DNA of 64,000 bases from Hydrogenophaga sp. (GCA_016741995.1 JACVCO010000004.1:62001-126000); one strand, 5' to 3'; positions 18,808 through 29,304 are shown, numbered from the stretch's first letter. Notes: a model not told the origin generated them from the letters alone. A program made the numbers and translations.

Positions 18808-19626
18808 TCAGGCCGTGGCCACGGTGCGGTGCAGCACCGGCGTCTCGGGCACCGGGTAGCCCGCGGCGCCAAAGGTGGTCACCACCGCCTTGTGGGTGTC
18901 GAAGTAGACCTGCCAGTAGTGGTCGGTGTGCGTGTAGGGGCGCACGCACAGCAGCGGGCCTTCGGGCGTGAACTGCAGGATCTCCACGTCCGGCGCGGGC
19001 TCGGTCTTCACGTTCGGTATGGCGGCCAGCGCGGTGCGCAGCCGCGCCATCGCGTCGTTCACGTCCACCCCGTTGGCCACCTTGGCCACGCAGTCCACGC
19101 GGCGGAAGGCCTCGGTGCTGAAGTTCTGGATGTTGTCGCCGAACACCTTGTTGTTGCCCACGATGGTGGTGACGTTGTCGGGCGTGAGGATGGTGGTGGC
19201 GAACAGGCCGAGTTCCTTCACCGTGCCGGTGATGCCGCCCGCGGCGATGAAATCGCCCACCTTGTAGGGCCGCAGCACCTGCAGGAAGATGCCCGCCGCG
19301 AAGTTGGCGAGCATGCCGCTCCAGGCCGCGCCGATGGCCAGGCCCGCGCCGGCCAGCAGGGCCGCGAACGAGGTGGTGCGGATGCCGAAGATGTCGAGGA
19401 TCGCGAGGATCAGCACCACGGTGAGCAGCACCGAGATGATGGATTTGAGGTAGCGGATCAGCGTCGCGTCAACCTGCCGGCCCTTCTCCATCGCCGCGCC
19501 GATCAGCCCCACCGCGATGCCGATCAGCCAGCGCCCGATGATCCAGGCCGCGATGGCGCCGAGCACCTTCAGGCCGAAGTCGGCACCCTGCGTCACGATG
19601 AAGTTCCAGATGACTTCCGTGTTCAT
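18808..19626 (-). CDS. Small-conductance mechanosensitive channel (MscS family)
   Basis: 272 residues, the size of classical MscS. Three N-terminal membrane helices (about 18-40, 60-82, 88-115) end in the Gly/Ala-rich pore helix LLAGAGLAIGAAWSGMLANFAAG. The cytoplasmic beta domain follows (VGDFIAAGGITGTVKELGLF, then NNKVFGDNIQNFS). It opens under membrane tension at osmotic downshift. The start ATG at 19626 follows AGGGAACC. It is divergent from the spermidine-synthase-like gene. Confidence 0.92.
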   Translation of the reverse strand: MNTEVIWNFIVTQGADFGLKVLGAIAAWIIGRWLIGIAVGLIGAAMEKGRQVDATLIRYLKSIISVLLTVVLILAILDIFGIRTTSFAALLAGAGLAIGAAWSGMLANFAAGIFLQVLRPYKVGDFIAAGGITGTVKELGLFATTILTPDNVTTIVGNNKVFGDNIQNFSTEAFRRVDCVAKVANGVDVNDAMARLRTALAAIPNVKTEPAPDVEILQFTPEGPLLCVRPYTHTDHYWQVYFDTHKAVVTTFGAAGYPVPETPVLHRTVATA

Positions 19627-19694
19627 AATGGTTCCCTCTCTTCCCGTTGTTGGCACAGGCTGAGCGCCTGCGATGGCGACGGTAGCGCTTTCCG

Positions 19695-20443
19695 ATGAAA
19701 ACCACGACCCCCCTGCCCGAAGTCAATATTTCCGAAGACGGCGAGGTGCGTTTCCTGCACCTGGGCACCGAGTGGATTCAGGGTTCCATGCTGCTCGACG
19801 CGCCGTTCGACATCGAGCTGGACTACGTGCAGCGCATGATGGCCTGGCTGCTGTTCGTGGCGCCCGACACCGTGCACAAGCGCCGCGCGCTGCAGCTGGG
19901 CCTGGGCTCGGCCGCGCTCACCAAGTTCTGCTTCAAGCGCCTGCGCATGGACACCACCGCCATCGAGATCAACCCGCAGGTGGTGGCGGTGTGCCGGCGC
20001 TGGTTCAAGCTGCCGCCCGACAGCGCCCGCCTGCGCGTGCTGCTGGCCGACGCGGGCCAGGCCATCCGCGCGCCCGAGCACCGCGGCCGATACGACGCCG
20101 TGCAGGTGGACCTGTACGACCACGAAGCCGCCGCGCCCGTGCTCGATTCCGCCGCGTTCTATGCCGACTGCCGCGACACGCTGGCCGACGAAGGCTGCCT
20201 CACCGTCAACCTGTTCGGGCGCGACGCGAGCTACGAGCGCTCGCTCAAGAGCCTGTGCGAGGCCTTTGGCGAGCACGCGGTCTGGGCCTTCAAACCCACG
20301 CGCGAGGGCAACACCATCGTGCTGGCGCAACGCCACGCCAGCCGCCCCGCGCGGCCCGAACTGCTGGCCCGCGCCGAGGCCGTGCAACAACGCTGGGGCC
20401 TGCCGGCCACGAAGTGGCTGCGCCTGTTCCAACCCGTGGCCCG

Positions 20444-20447
<4 letters not shown>
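19695..20447 (+). CDS. Spermidine-synthase-like protein
   Basis: 250 residues with a class I methyltransferase-like fold: QLGLGSAALTKFC (motif I), AIEINPQVVAVCRRW (acidic loop), VLLADAGQAI and VQVDLYDHEAAAP. This resembles SpeE but is shorter, and the gate-keeper aspartate region reads VDLYD rather than a clear putrescine-binding DxxD. It may be an aminopropyltransferase homolog of different specificity; many betaproteobacteria carry such a short homolog. The stop overlaps the start of the downstream GspE gene by 4 bases. Confidence 0.78.
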
Positions 20448-22264
<1,817 letters not shown>

Positions 22265-22602
22265 GTCTGTAGTCTCCGGCTGCAGCGGCCACCGCCGACC
22301 GGGCACCCGGCTCCGCGACTGTCCCCCGGACCGGGCTTGCAGCCCGATCCTCCTCCTTTATGTCGCTACGCCGGATGCCCGATCACCGGTGGCCTCGGGG
22401 GTGGGAGAGGCGAGGTGGACGCATACGGTTTCAATGGGAAGTGTCTGATCTGTCTTCTCTGCGTATGCGTTCAGCATGTCGGGTTAGATGATCGATCTCA
22501 GATTCGCTTCTGAACTGCCGCACGGTTTTATTTTTGGACTGGGATTGTGGGTATCCTGCGGTCTATCGGATACGTCAAAGTAAGGCGTCGCAGCCACTTC
22601 CC
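22265..22602. other. Intergenic region at the left edge of the accessory patch
   Basis: These 338 bases have no convincing gene. They hold a REP-like element (22311-22370), the inverted repeat CGCATACG/CGTATGCG (22420-22427 and 22462-22469), and GTTAGAT at 22483-22489. GTTAGAT fits the integron core-site consensus GTTRRRY, but I find no matching RYYYAAC partner upstream. Base composition falls sharply from about 22430 rightwards. Confidence 0.6.
22311..22370 (+). repeat. REP-like palindromic element, copy A
   Basis: Starts CTCCGCG, continues CTGTCCCCCGG, holds a hairpin CGGGCT-TGC-AGCCCG, and ends CTCCTCCTTTATG(T/C)CGCT. A second copy lies in reverse orientation at 24056-24113. The flanks are nearly identical while the hairpin arms differ in a compensated way, which suggests selection on structure. 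Confidence 0.75.
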
Positions 22603-23196
22603 ATGCCTCAACCTGGATCAGAAAGCCGCGGCGTGCGTCTTGCGCTAGCGATTGGCGGTCTCCTGCTGTTTTTCATCCCACTTCTAAGTGTTGTGCTCTA
22701 TGTGCTCTTGGTGAGCAGCTTCACTCAGACAGCAGTACTGAAGCCAGCAGCAGACATGGCTTCAATCGCGGGTGCGTTGTTTTGGCTCGCCCTGGCTTGG
22801 AACAGCCTTGTTGGTGATGTTCGTACTGGTTGGATTGAGGGCAAATGGAAGTTGCTCTTGCAGTCCATCGGACTGTTCTTGTTCACCCCGATTTTCGGTT
22901 GGGCTGTGCTCCAAGCGTTCTTCGCTGGGCCTGTCAGCTACGTCCTTCACAGTGTCGCTGGATCGGAGAGTTCTACCCGCGAGGTTGTGGTTCTCCGCGC
23001 TGACGACTTCGGCGGTCGCGGCTGTCGCAACCGGATCGTTCTTCAGAATGGAGCGCTGTTCTGGCGAGAAGAGCTCTGCGGCGTTTCCAGCGATGCCGTG
23101 AACCAGCTCCGCCGCGGTGGACGCCTTCGCATTCAGGGCACCTTCAGCCAGTACGGCATACAGCTCGAGCGCTATCAGGTCATTGACGGCGCCTAA
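22603..23196 (+). CDS. Cassette-borne membrane protein of unknown function
   Basis: 197 residues, not recognised. Three hydrophobic segments lie in the first 110 residues (LALAIGGLLLFFIPLLSVVL, ASIAGALFWLALAWNSLVG, LLLQSIGLFLFTPIFGWAVL). A soluble C-terminal domain with two Cys follows (GRGCRNRIVLQ, FWREELCG). The gene has lower GC and less regular codon use than its neighbours, pointing to transfer. Its TAA stop is inside the RYYYAAC box of an attC site, the classic end of an integron cassette. I chose ATG 22603; a TTG at 22534 in frame would add 23 residues. Confidence 0.65.
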   Translation: MPQPGSESRGVRLALAIGGLLLFFIPLLSVVLYVLLVSSFTQTAVLKPAADMASIAGALFWLALAWNSLVGDVRTGWIEGKWKLLLQSIGLFLFTPIFGWAVLQAFFAGPVSYVLHSVAGSESSTREVVVLRADDFGGRGCRNRIVLQNGALFWREELCGVSSDAVNQLRRGGRLRIQGTFSQYGIQLERYQVIDGA

Positions 23197-23257
23197 CCCT
23201 TCGATCGGGCGGCCTGGGCGCAACCCCATCGTCCACCACCAAGCCTAAACGTTGGGT
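23191..23257 (+). mobile_element. Integron-type attC recombination site
   Basis: A 67-base segment from GCCTAAC (RYYYAAC, 23191-23197) to GTTGGGT (GTTRRRY, 23251-23257). The left box overlaps the stop codon of the preceding gene. The right box lies 9 bases before the ATG of the next gene. The outer boxes pair with two wobble positions, and GCCTAACCCTTCG resembles the opening of many chromosomal-integron attC sites. Inner stems are weaker than in textbook sites. No integron integrase gene is in the window. Confidence 0.7.
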
Positions 23258-23266
23258 ATCACAGCC

Positions 23267-23917
23267 ATGTCACGAGAACGTCTCACACGAGCCTTTGAAC
23301 TCACGTACGAGTACCTGCGGATGAAGATCAACGGCGGGAGGATTCGAGTAGAGACCGAGGCATCGCTGCAACTACAGTTTGCCGCGATTCTGAAGTCAGT
23401 TGGCGAACTCCTCGAGATTCAGCGAGACGAGTACTTCTCCATCGAGTTGGAGAAACCTGTTTCGCACAAAAGCGGCGTTTTCGGAAAGAGTGGCTCGACC
23501 AAGGCAAAGGTCGACATCTACTGCGCCTTCACCAATGCGACAACAGGGGAGTCAACTGGATGCGCCATCGAGTTGAAGTTCTTCAAGCAGAAGAATCATC
23601 GCGAGCCGAACAACAGGTATGACGTCTTCGCAGACGTGCATAACCTGGAGAACTATGGTTCGTTCGCTGACTGCTGCTTCATGGTCGTAGCTACAGACCA
23701 TGATCACTACGTATCTCAAGCAATCTACTCACCGGATACAGAGGACTTCGATTTCCGCGAAGGGAAAAAACATCGGGCCGGCACCACTTGCACTTACCGC
23801 ACCGTCAAACCCTATGGCCCGCCAATCACTCTCGCCGGGGCGTACGAATTCAAGTGGGATACAGCAGTAGGTGGGCTCCACTTTCTTAAAGTCCAAGTCC
23901 TGCCTCAACGAGGTTAG
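23267..23917 (+). CDS. Cassette-borne protein with PD-(D/E)XK-like motif
   Basis: 216 residues, no recognised family name. The segment KVDIYCAF followed 18 residues later by AIELKFFKQ places Asp83, Glu102 and Lys104 as a D-X18-E-X-K pattern typical of restriction-endonuclease-fold nucleases, with an acidic helix upstream (VETEASLQLQF). The rest (YDVFADVHNLENYGSFADCCFMVV) fits alternating strand and helix. It may be a restriction-type or defence nuclease, but activity is unproven. Low GC and the attC site immediately upstream mark it as horizontally acquired. No matching attC is visible after its stop. Confidence 0.65.
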   Translation: MSRERLTRAFELTYEYLRMKINGGRIRVETEASLQLQFAAILKSVGELLEIQRDEYFSIELEKPVSHKSGVFGKSGSTKAKVDIYCAFTNATTGESTGCAIELKFFKQKNHREPNNRYDVFADVHNLENYGSFADCCFMVVATDHDHYVSQAIYSPDTEDFDFREGKKHRAGTTCTYRTVKPYGPPITLAGAYEFKWDTAVGGLHFLKVQVLPQRG

Positions 23918-24225
23918 CCCCAGACCTTCACTGGCGAGAAGCCGCAGGACGTGAGGAGCGCCATGTAACAGATGCTGTTGCACTGCGCGACAGGTTAAGC
24001 GCCATCGAATGCAGACCAGCCAACCCCCTCTCCAGCTCGCGGGTGTGGGGTGCTTCACGCAGCGGCATAAAGGAGGAGGCCCGGCGCAGCCGGGCCGGGG
24101 GACAGCCGCGGAGTGGAGTACCCCGCGACCGCGAGCGTGCGAGGTGCAGCAACAGAAGCGCACCGAGCACCACAAAGCCCCGCAAAGCAACCCCATGAAG
24201 CGCGAGATCGATAATCCTTCGCTTC
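23918..24225. other. Intergenic region at the right edge of the accessory patch
   Basis: 308 bases with no convincing gene. It contains GTTAAGC at 23994-24000 (fits GTTRRRY but has no properly spaced partner), the inverted REP-like copy at 24056-24113, and a possible -10 GATAAT-like sequence about 15 bases before the transporter start. Normal high-GC sequence resumes at about 24000. Confidence 0.55.
24056..24113 (-). repeat. REP-like palindromic element, copy B (inverted)
   Basis: Read on the minus strand it repeats copy A: CTCCGCG, GCTGTCCCCCGG, hairpin GCCCGGC-TGC-GCCGGGC and CTCCTCCTTTATGCCGCT. The two copies point towards each other around the cassette genes, 1.7 kb apart. The hairpin stem is longer here than in copy A. 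Confidence 0.75.
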
Positions 24226-25164
24226 ATGTCCGCCACCCCCCACCCCCACCTCGCCACCGGCCTGCTCTTCGCCTCGCTCGGCTCCATCGCCTTCAGCGGC
24301 AAGGCCATCATCGTCAAGCTGGCGTACCGCTACGGGGTCGACGCGGTCACGCTCATCATGTACCGCATGCTGTTTGCGCTGCCGCTGTTCGTGGCGCTGG
24401 CGTGGTGGGCGAGCCGGCCGCGCAATGGGGTGCGCCCGGCGCCGCTCACGCAGCGCGACTGGCTGGGCGTCATCGGTCTCGGCGTCACGGGTTACTACCT
24501 CGCGAGCTTTCTCGATTTCTGGGGGTTGGAATACGTCACCGCCAGCCTGGAGCGGCTCATCCTCTACCTCAACCCCACGCTCGTGCTTGTCCTGGGTTGG
24601 CTCATCTACGGCCGGCGCATCACGCGGCTGCAGGCTATGGCCATGGCCGTGAGTTATGCGGGTGTGTTGCTGGTGTTCGGGCACGAGGCCGGCCAGCAGG
24701 GGCCCAACGCCGCGCTGGGTGCGGCACTGGTTTTTGCCAGCGCCATCAGCTACGCCATCTACCTCGTCTACAGCGGTGAACTCGTCAAGCGCCTGGGCTC
24801 CATGCGCCTGGTGGGGCTGGCCACCAGCGTGGCCTGTGTGCTGTGCATCGCGCAGTTCGTCATCCTGCGGCCCATGTCGGCGGCCGCGGTGGCGCCCGAG
24901 GTGATCGGGCTCTCGCTGCTCAACGCCACGCTGTGCACCTTCGTGCCGGTGCTGCTGGTGATGATGGCGATCGAGCGCATCGGCTCGGGGCTCACCGCGC
25001 AGACCGGAATGATCGGCCCCATGTCGACCATCGTCATGGGCGTGCTGATTCTGGGCGAGCCGTTCAACGGCTGGATCGTGGCGGGCACGGTGCTCGTGCT
25101 CGCGGGTGTGTACCTGGTGACGCGCTTTGGCGCGCCGAAGGTGATCGAAAAAACTGGAGATTGA
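24226..25164 (+). CDS. EamA/DMT-family transporter
   Basis: 312 residues with about ten membrane segments in two EamA repeats (roughly residues 8-140 and 155-300). Repeat signatures include LDFWGLEYVTASLERLILYL at the end of the first repeat and GMIGPMSTIVMGVLILGEPF at the end of the second. The family exports amino acids, nucleosides or other metabolites; the substrate is not readable. The downstream SDR gene starts 4 bases after its stop, so the two are probably cotranscribed. Confidence 0.88.
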   Translation: MSATPHPHLATGLLFASLGSIAFSGKAIIVKLAYRYGVDAVTLIMYRMLFALPLFVALAWWASRPRNGVRPAPLTQRDWLGVIGLGVTGYYLASFLDFWGLEYVTASLERLILYLNPTLVLVLGWLIYGRRITRLQAMAMAVSYAGVLLVFGHEAGQQGPNAALGAALVFASAISYAIYLVYSGELVKRLGSMRLVGLATSVACVLCIAQFVILRPMSAAAVAPEVIGLSLLNATLCTFVPVLLVMMAIERIGSGLTAQTGMIGPMSTIVMGVLILGEPFNGWIVAGTVLVLAGVYLVTRFGAPKVIEKTGD

Positions 25165-25168
25165 TGCA

Positions 25169-25966
25169 ATGGATCTGGGTATTGCCGGCAAGTGGGCCCT
25201 GGTGGGCGGATCGAGCAAGGGCCTTGGCCTGGGCTGCGCGCAGGCGCTGGCCGCCGAGGGCGTGAACGTGGTGATGGTGGCGCGCGGCGCCGACGCGCTG
25301 CAGGCCGCGGCGGCCGGCATTCGCGCCGCACACCCGGGCGTGCAGGTGCTGCCGGTGGCGGCCGACATCACCACGCCGGCGGGGCGCGACGCGGTGTTCG
25401 GCGTGGCCGGCGGCCCGGGCAAGGCCTTCGACATCGTGATCACCAACGCGGGCGGCCCGCCGCCGGGCGATTTCCGGCAGTGGGACCGCGACGCCTGGCT
25501 GGCTGCGCTCGACGCGAACATGCTCACGCCGATCGAGCTCATCAAGGCCACCATCGACGGCATGGCCGAGCGCGGTTTCGGCCGCATCGTCAACATCACC
25601 TCGGGCGCGGTGAAGGCGCCGATCGACATCCTGGGCCTGTCCAACGGCGCACGCAGCGGGCTCACGGGCTTCGTGGCCGGCGTGGCGCGCAGCAGCGTTA
25701 CCGCCAAGGGGGTCACCGTCAACAACCTGCTGCCCGGCGCGTTCGACACCGACCGCCTCAGGGTCACCATGGTGGGGGCCGCCACCAAGAGCGGCAAGCC
25801 GATCGAGGCCGTGGCCGATGCGCGCCGCCAGACGATTCCGGCGCGCCGCTTCGGCACCTCGGAGGAGTTCGGTGCCGTCTGCGCGTTCCTGTGCAGCGCG
25901 CAGGCAGGCTACATCACGGGCCAGAACATCCTGGCCGATGGCGGCGCCTACCCGGGCACGTTCTGA
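25169..25966 (+). CDS. Short-chain dehydrogenase/reductase, atypical active site
   Basis: 265 residues with a Rossmann fold: dinucleotide motif GGSSKGLGLGCA near residue 12, NAGGPPPGDF near 90, and the C-terminal AGYITGQNILADGGAYPG common to SDRs. The catalytic Ser is present in ITSGAVKAP, but the expected Tyr-x-x-x-Lys is replaced by SNGARSG. This variant characterises a divergent SDR subgroup, so classic oxidoreductase activity is uncertain. It is coupled to the EamA transporter gene. Confidence 0.87.
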   Translation: MDLGIAGKWALVGGSSKGLGLGCAQALAAEGVNVVMVARGADALQAAAAGIRAAHPGVQVLPVAADITTPAGRDAVFGVAGGPGKAFDIVITNAGGPPPGDFRQWDRDAWLAALDANMLTPIELIKATIDGMAERGFGRIVNITSGAVKAPIDILGLSNGARSGLTGFVAGVARSSVTAKGVTVNNLLPGAFDTDRLRVTMVGAATKSGKPIEAVADARRQTIPARRFGTSEEFGAVCAFLCSAQAGYITGQNILADGGAYPGTF

Positions 25967-25975
25967 GCCCGCCGG

Positions 25976-27211
25976 TCAACGGGCGCCGAAGGCGTTGATG
26001 ACGCCGTTCATGAACGCGCCGCGTTCCCGGCGCGCGGCCTCGGGGGACGATTGCGTCCAGGCGGCGGTGTGCACGATCACCAGCCCGTGCGCGGGCACCA
26101 CGGTGATCTGCTGCCCATAGACCCCCAGCATCGCAAAGCCGCGCGCGGCGCCGCGGCCCAGCCAGAACTGGTAGCCGTAGCCAAAGCCCGGCCCGGCTTC
26201 GTTCACGCGAAAACCCGTGGGCAGGCGCGCGGAATCGGTGGCCTGCAGCAGGTAGTCCTTGGGCACGATCTGGCGGCCGTCGCGTTCGCCGTCGCGCGCG
26301 AGCAGCATGCCCAGGCGGGCGTAGTCGCGCGCGGTGGCGTTGAAGCCGCCACCGCAGTACTCAATGCCCTGCCAGCCCACCAACCACGAGGCCGCGGCCT
26401 CGGCGCCCAGCGGCTTCCACAGCCACTCTTGCGTGAGCTCGCTCACGTTGCGCTTGGTGGCGCCGTGCAGCACATGGCACAGCACCTGGGTTTCGCCGGT
26501 GGCGTACTTGAAGCGTGTGCCGGGGGCCGCATCCTGCGGCCGGCGTGAGGTGAGCACCGACGTCGGGTTGCCGCCGCGGTGCACGCGGAACAGCGCGGCC
26601 CAAAGGTCGCCCACGTCGTCGCGGCCGCTGTAGTCCTCCTGCCAGCGCACGCCCGAGCCCATGAGCAGCAGGTGGCGCACGGTGGCCGCCCCGTAGGCGC
26701 TGCCCTTGAGTTCCGGGGCGTAGGTTTCGGCCGTGTCGTCGATCGACTTGATGAGCCCTTGCTCCAGCGCGATGCCCACCAGCAGCGAGGTGATGCTCTT
26801 GGCCATGGAGAAGCTGATGAAGCGCTGCTGCGCGGTGCGGTCGTACTGGTAGCGCTCCAGGCGCAGCTCGCCGTCCTTCACGATGACCAGGCTCGTCACG
26901 CGCTGGCGCTGCAGGTAGTCCTCCAGCGTGAGCGTCTGGCCGTCAAGCGTGTAGCGGATGTCGGGGGAGGGTGCGCCGGGCTTGAGCTCCCACACCGCGC
27001 CGTCGCGCGCCACGGGCTTGCTCGGGAAGATCTCGTCCATGGCGCTGAAGCTGCCGACCTTGTGGCGCTCCGCGAACGCTTCCTGCGGTGAGCCGCGCGG
27101 GTAGCCGGCGGCCTTGCCCAGCGTGTCTTCGTCGGGCGCGGCCAGTGCCGCGCCGGCCCACAACGCCCACCCCAACGCCGACCCCAGTGCCCATGCGATC
27201 CGCTGGTCCAT
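25976..27211 (-). CDS. Periplasmic serine hydrolase, beta-lactamase class C family
   Basis: 411 residues. The signal peptide (1-24, ending ALA) is followed by the beta-lactamase/transpeptidase-like domain. The nucleophile motif SxxK is seen as SMAKSITSLLVG and a downstream Y-x-N-like site lies in the ATARDYARLGML region. The C-terminal YGQQITVVPAHGLVIVHTAAW is characteristic. Such enzymes are esterases, peptidases or amidases more often than true beta-lactamases. ATG 27211 has GGAGG 4 bases upstream. Confidence 0.87.
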   Translation of the reverse strand: MDQRIAWALGSALGWALWAGAALAAPDEDTLGKAAGYPRGSPQEAFAERHKVGSFSAMDEIFPSKPVARDGAVWELKPGAPSPDIRYTLDGQTLTLEDYLQRQRVTSLVIVKDGELRLERYQYDRTAQQRFISFSMAKSITSLLVGIALEQGLIKSIDDTAETYAPELKGSAYGAATVRHLLLMGSGVRWQEDYSGRDDVGDLWAALFRVHRGGNPTSVLTSRRPQDAAPGTRFKYATGETQVLCHVLHGATKRNVSELTQEWLWKPLGAEAAASWLVGWQGIEYCGGGFNATARDYARLGMLLARDGERDGRQIVPKDYLLQATDSARLPTGFRVNEAGPGFGYGYQFWLGRGAARGFAMLGVYGQQITVVPAHGLVIVHTAAWTQSSPEAARRERGAFMNGVINAFGAR

Positions 27212-27287
27212 GCCGCCTCCTTGATGGTTGGCCGACACGCTAGCGCATGCCTCGGCAAGCCACAACCGGGGCAGCCCGGCCCCGCGC

Positions 27288-28211
27288 TCAGCGGCGCGAC
27301 GAGATCAGGATGCCGCCGACGATGAGCACGAAGCCCACCCCGTGGTGCAGGCGCGGCGATTCGCCGAGCAGCGCGGCCGACATCACCGCGGCGAACAGGG
27401 GCGTGAGGTTGGTGAAGAAGCTCGCGATGGTGGGGCCCACGCGGGCCACGCCGGCGCCCCAGCAGCGGTAGGCCAGCACCGACGGAAAGATGGCCAGGTA
27501 GGCCAGCGCGATCACCAGCGGCCAGCCCCAATCGATGCGCGTGCCGGCGGGCAGGTACAGCCATTCGGCCGAGGCCAGCAGGCCCGACCACACCAGCCCC
27601 ATCGCCACCTGCGCGAGCAGGAAGGCGGCCCAGTCGGCCTTGATGTCGGGTGGGTCGCCGCCTTCGGGCGGGCGCACCAGCAGCCAGCTGTAGCAGGCCC
27701 AGACCACCGTGGCCAGCAGGATCCAGCCGTCGCCCGGCACGAAGCGCACCGCCAGCAGGTTGGCCAGGCTGCCGCGCGCCAGCACCACCGCCACGCCGCA
27801 CAGCGAGAGCGCAGCGCCGAAGGCGGCGCGGCGCGACACCGGCACGCCGTAGACCACGCGGCCGATGAGCAGCATGAACACCGGCATGCTCGCGGCCACC
27901 AGCGTCACGTTCAGCGGGGTGGATGTGGTGAGCGCGAGGTACTGCAGCGCGTTGTAGCTGCCCACGCCCAGCGCGCCCAGCAGCGCGAAGCGGCGCCAGT
28001 GCCGCCACAGGTTGCTGCCCGGGCGCAGCACCCAGGCCGCCAGCGGCAGCAGGATCAGCAGGGCCAGGCTCCAGCGCAGGAAGTTCAGTGTGCTGGGGGG
28101 CACGGTGCCGTGCATCAGGCGGCCCACCACCGCGTTGCCGGCCCACACCAGCGGGGGCACGAGCAGCAGGGCGGCGGTGGCGAGGTTCAGGCGGGCGGGC
28201 GCAGCGGACAT
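27288..28211 (-). CDS. EamA/DMT-family transporter
   Basis: 307 residues with ten predicted membrane segments in two EamA repeats. The first begins at AALLLVPPLVWAGNAVVGRL and contains the typical LNFLRWSLALLILLPLA. The second ends FFTNLTPLFAAVMSAALLGE and HHGVGFVLIVGGILIS. It is a drug/metabolite exporter of unknown substrate, unrelated in close sequence to the EamA protein at 24.2 kb. ATG 28211 opens the first helix. A short divergent gap of 100 bases separates it from the quinone reductase gene. Confidence 0.88.
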   Translation of the reverse strand: MSAAPARLNLATAALLLVPPLVWAGNAVVGRLMHGTVPPSTLNFLRWSLALLILLPLAAWVLRPGSNLWRHWRRFALLGALGVGSYNALQYLALTTSTPLNVTLVAASMPVFMLLIGRVVYGVPVSRRAAFGAALSLCGVAVVLARGSLANLLAVRFVPGDGWILLATVVWACYSWLLVRPPEGGDPPDIKADWAAFLLAQVAMGLVWSGLLASAEWLYLPAGTRIDWGWPLVIALAYLAIFPSVLAYRCWGAGVARVGPTIASFFTNLTPLFAAVMSAALLGESPRLHHGVGFVLIVGGILISSRR

Positions 28212-28311
28212 GGGGCGCGACTGTAGCAAGCGCGGCAAGCCCCGCCCGGCCGCGGGGCCGCGGCAAACGTGGCAGCATCGCGCCCCAAGGCAAACCCAAC
28301 CAGGAGACACC

Positions 28312-29304
28312 ATGGCCACCACCAGCCGCGCCGTTCGCATCCACGCCCACGGCGGCCCCGAACAACTCGTGATCGACACCGTCGAGGTCGGCGAACCCGG
28401 CCCGGGCCAGGTGCGCATTCGCCACCACGCGGTGGGCCTGAACTTCATCGACGTCTACCAGCGCACCGGCCTGTACCCGAACGCCATGCCGCTGGCCCTG
28501 GGCATGGAGGGCGCGGGCGTGATCGAAGCGGTGGGCGAGGGCGTGACGCACCTCAAGGCGGGCGACCGCGCGGCCTACGCATCGAACCCGCCCGGCAGCT
28601 ATTGCGACGTGCGTGTGATGCCGGCGATGAACGTGTGCAAGCTGCCCGACGCGATCGACTTCGAGACCGGCGCGGCCATGATGCTCAAGGGCCTGACCGC
28701 GCAGTACCTGCTCAAACACTGCAAGCCGGTGGAAGGCCTGGAGGCGGGCGACCACGTGCTGTTCCATGCCGCGGCGGGCGGCGTGGGCCTGATCGCCTGC
28801 CAGTGGGCGAAGCACCTGGGCCTGAAGCTGATCGCCACCGCGGGCTCGGACGACAAGTGCCAGCTCGCGCTCGACCACGGCGCGGCGCACGCCATCAACT
28901 ACCGCACCGACGACTTCGCGGCCAAGGTGAAGGCCATCACCGACGGCAAGGGCGTGAAGGTGGTCTACGACTCGGTGGGCAAGGACACCTGGGACAAATC
29001 GCTCGATTGCCTGCGCCCCTTCGGCCTGATGGCCAGTTTCGGCAACGCCTCGGGCCCGGTGCCGCCGTTCGCGCCCGGCATCCTGGGTGGCAAGGGCTCG
29101 GTCTACGTGACGCGCCAGACCCTGTTCTCGCACATCACCAGCCGCGAGCGCACGCAGCGCATGGCCGACGACCTGTTCGGTGTGGTGGCCAGCGGTGCGG
29201 TGAAGATCCGCATCGACCAGCGCTTCCCGCTGACCGAGGTGAAGAAGGCGCACGAGAGCCTGGAGGCGCGCGCCACCACGGGTTGCACCGTTTTGCTGCC
29301 TTGA
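28312..29304 (+). CDS. NADPH:quinone reductase, zinc-free MDR family
   Basis: 330 residues of the medium-chain dehydrogenase/reductase superfamily without zinc ligands, like Qor. The catalytic domain begins at RIHAHGGPEQL. The NADPH site HAAAGGVGLIACQWAKHLG lies near residue 150. The VVYDSVGKDTWDKSLDCL and FGNASGPVPPF segments are Qor signatures. It would reduce quinones with NADPH in the cytosol. The start has AGGAGA 6 bases upstream. selD follows after 25 bases in the same direction. Confidence 0.93.
   Translation: MATTSRAVRIHAHGGPEQLVIDTVEVGEPGPGQVRIRHHAVGLNFIDVYQRTGLYPNAMPLALGMEGAGVIEAVGEGVTHLKAGDRAAYASNPPGSYCDVRVMPAMNVCKLPDAIDFETGAAMMLKGLTAQYLLKHCKPVEGLEAGDHVLFHAAAGGVGLIACQWAKHLGLKLIATAGSDDKCQLALDHGAAHAINYRTDDFAAKVKAITDGKGVKVVYDSVGKDTWDKSLDCLRPFGLMASFGNASGPVPPFAPGILGGKGSVYVTRQTLFSHITSRERTQRMADDLFGVVASGAVKIRIDQRFPLTEVKKAHESLEARATTGCTVLLP

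Noticed and set aside
22420..22489. Possible first attC or attI site
   Set aside because: GTTAGAT fits the core-site consensus, but no RYYYAAC partner is found within about 100 bases upstream.
23963..24000. Possible attC after the second cassette
   Set aside because: ATGTAAC to GTTAAGC is only 38 bases and the left box breaks the consensus, too short for an attC site.
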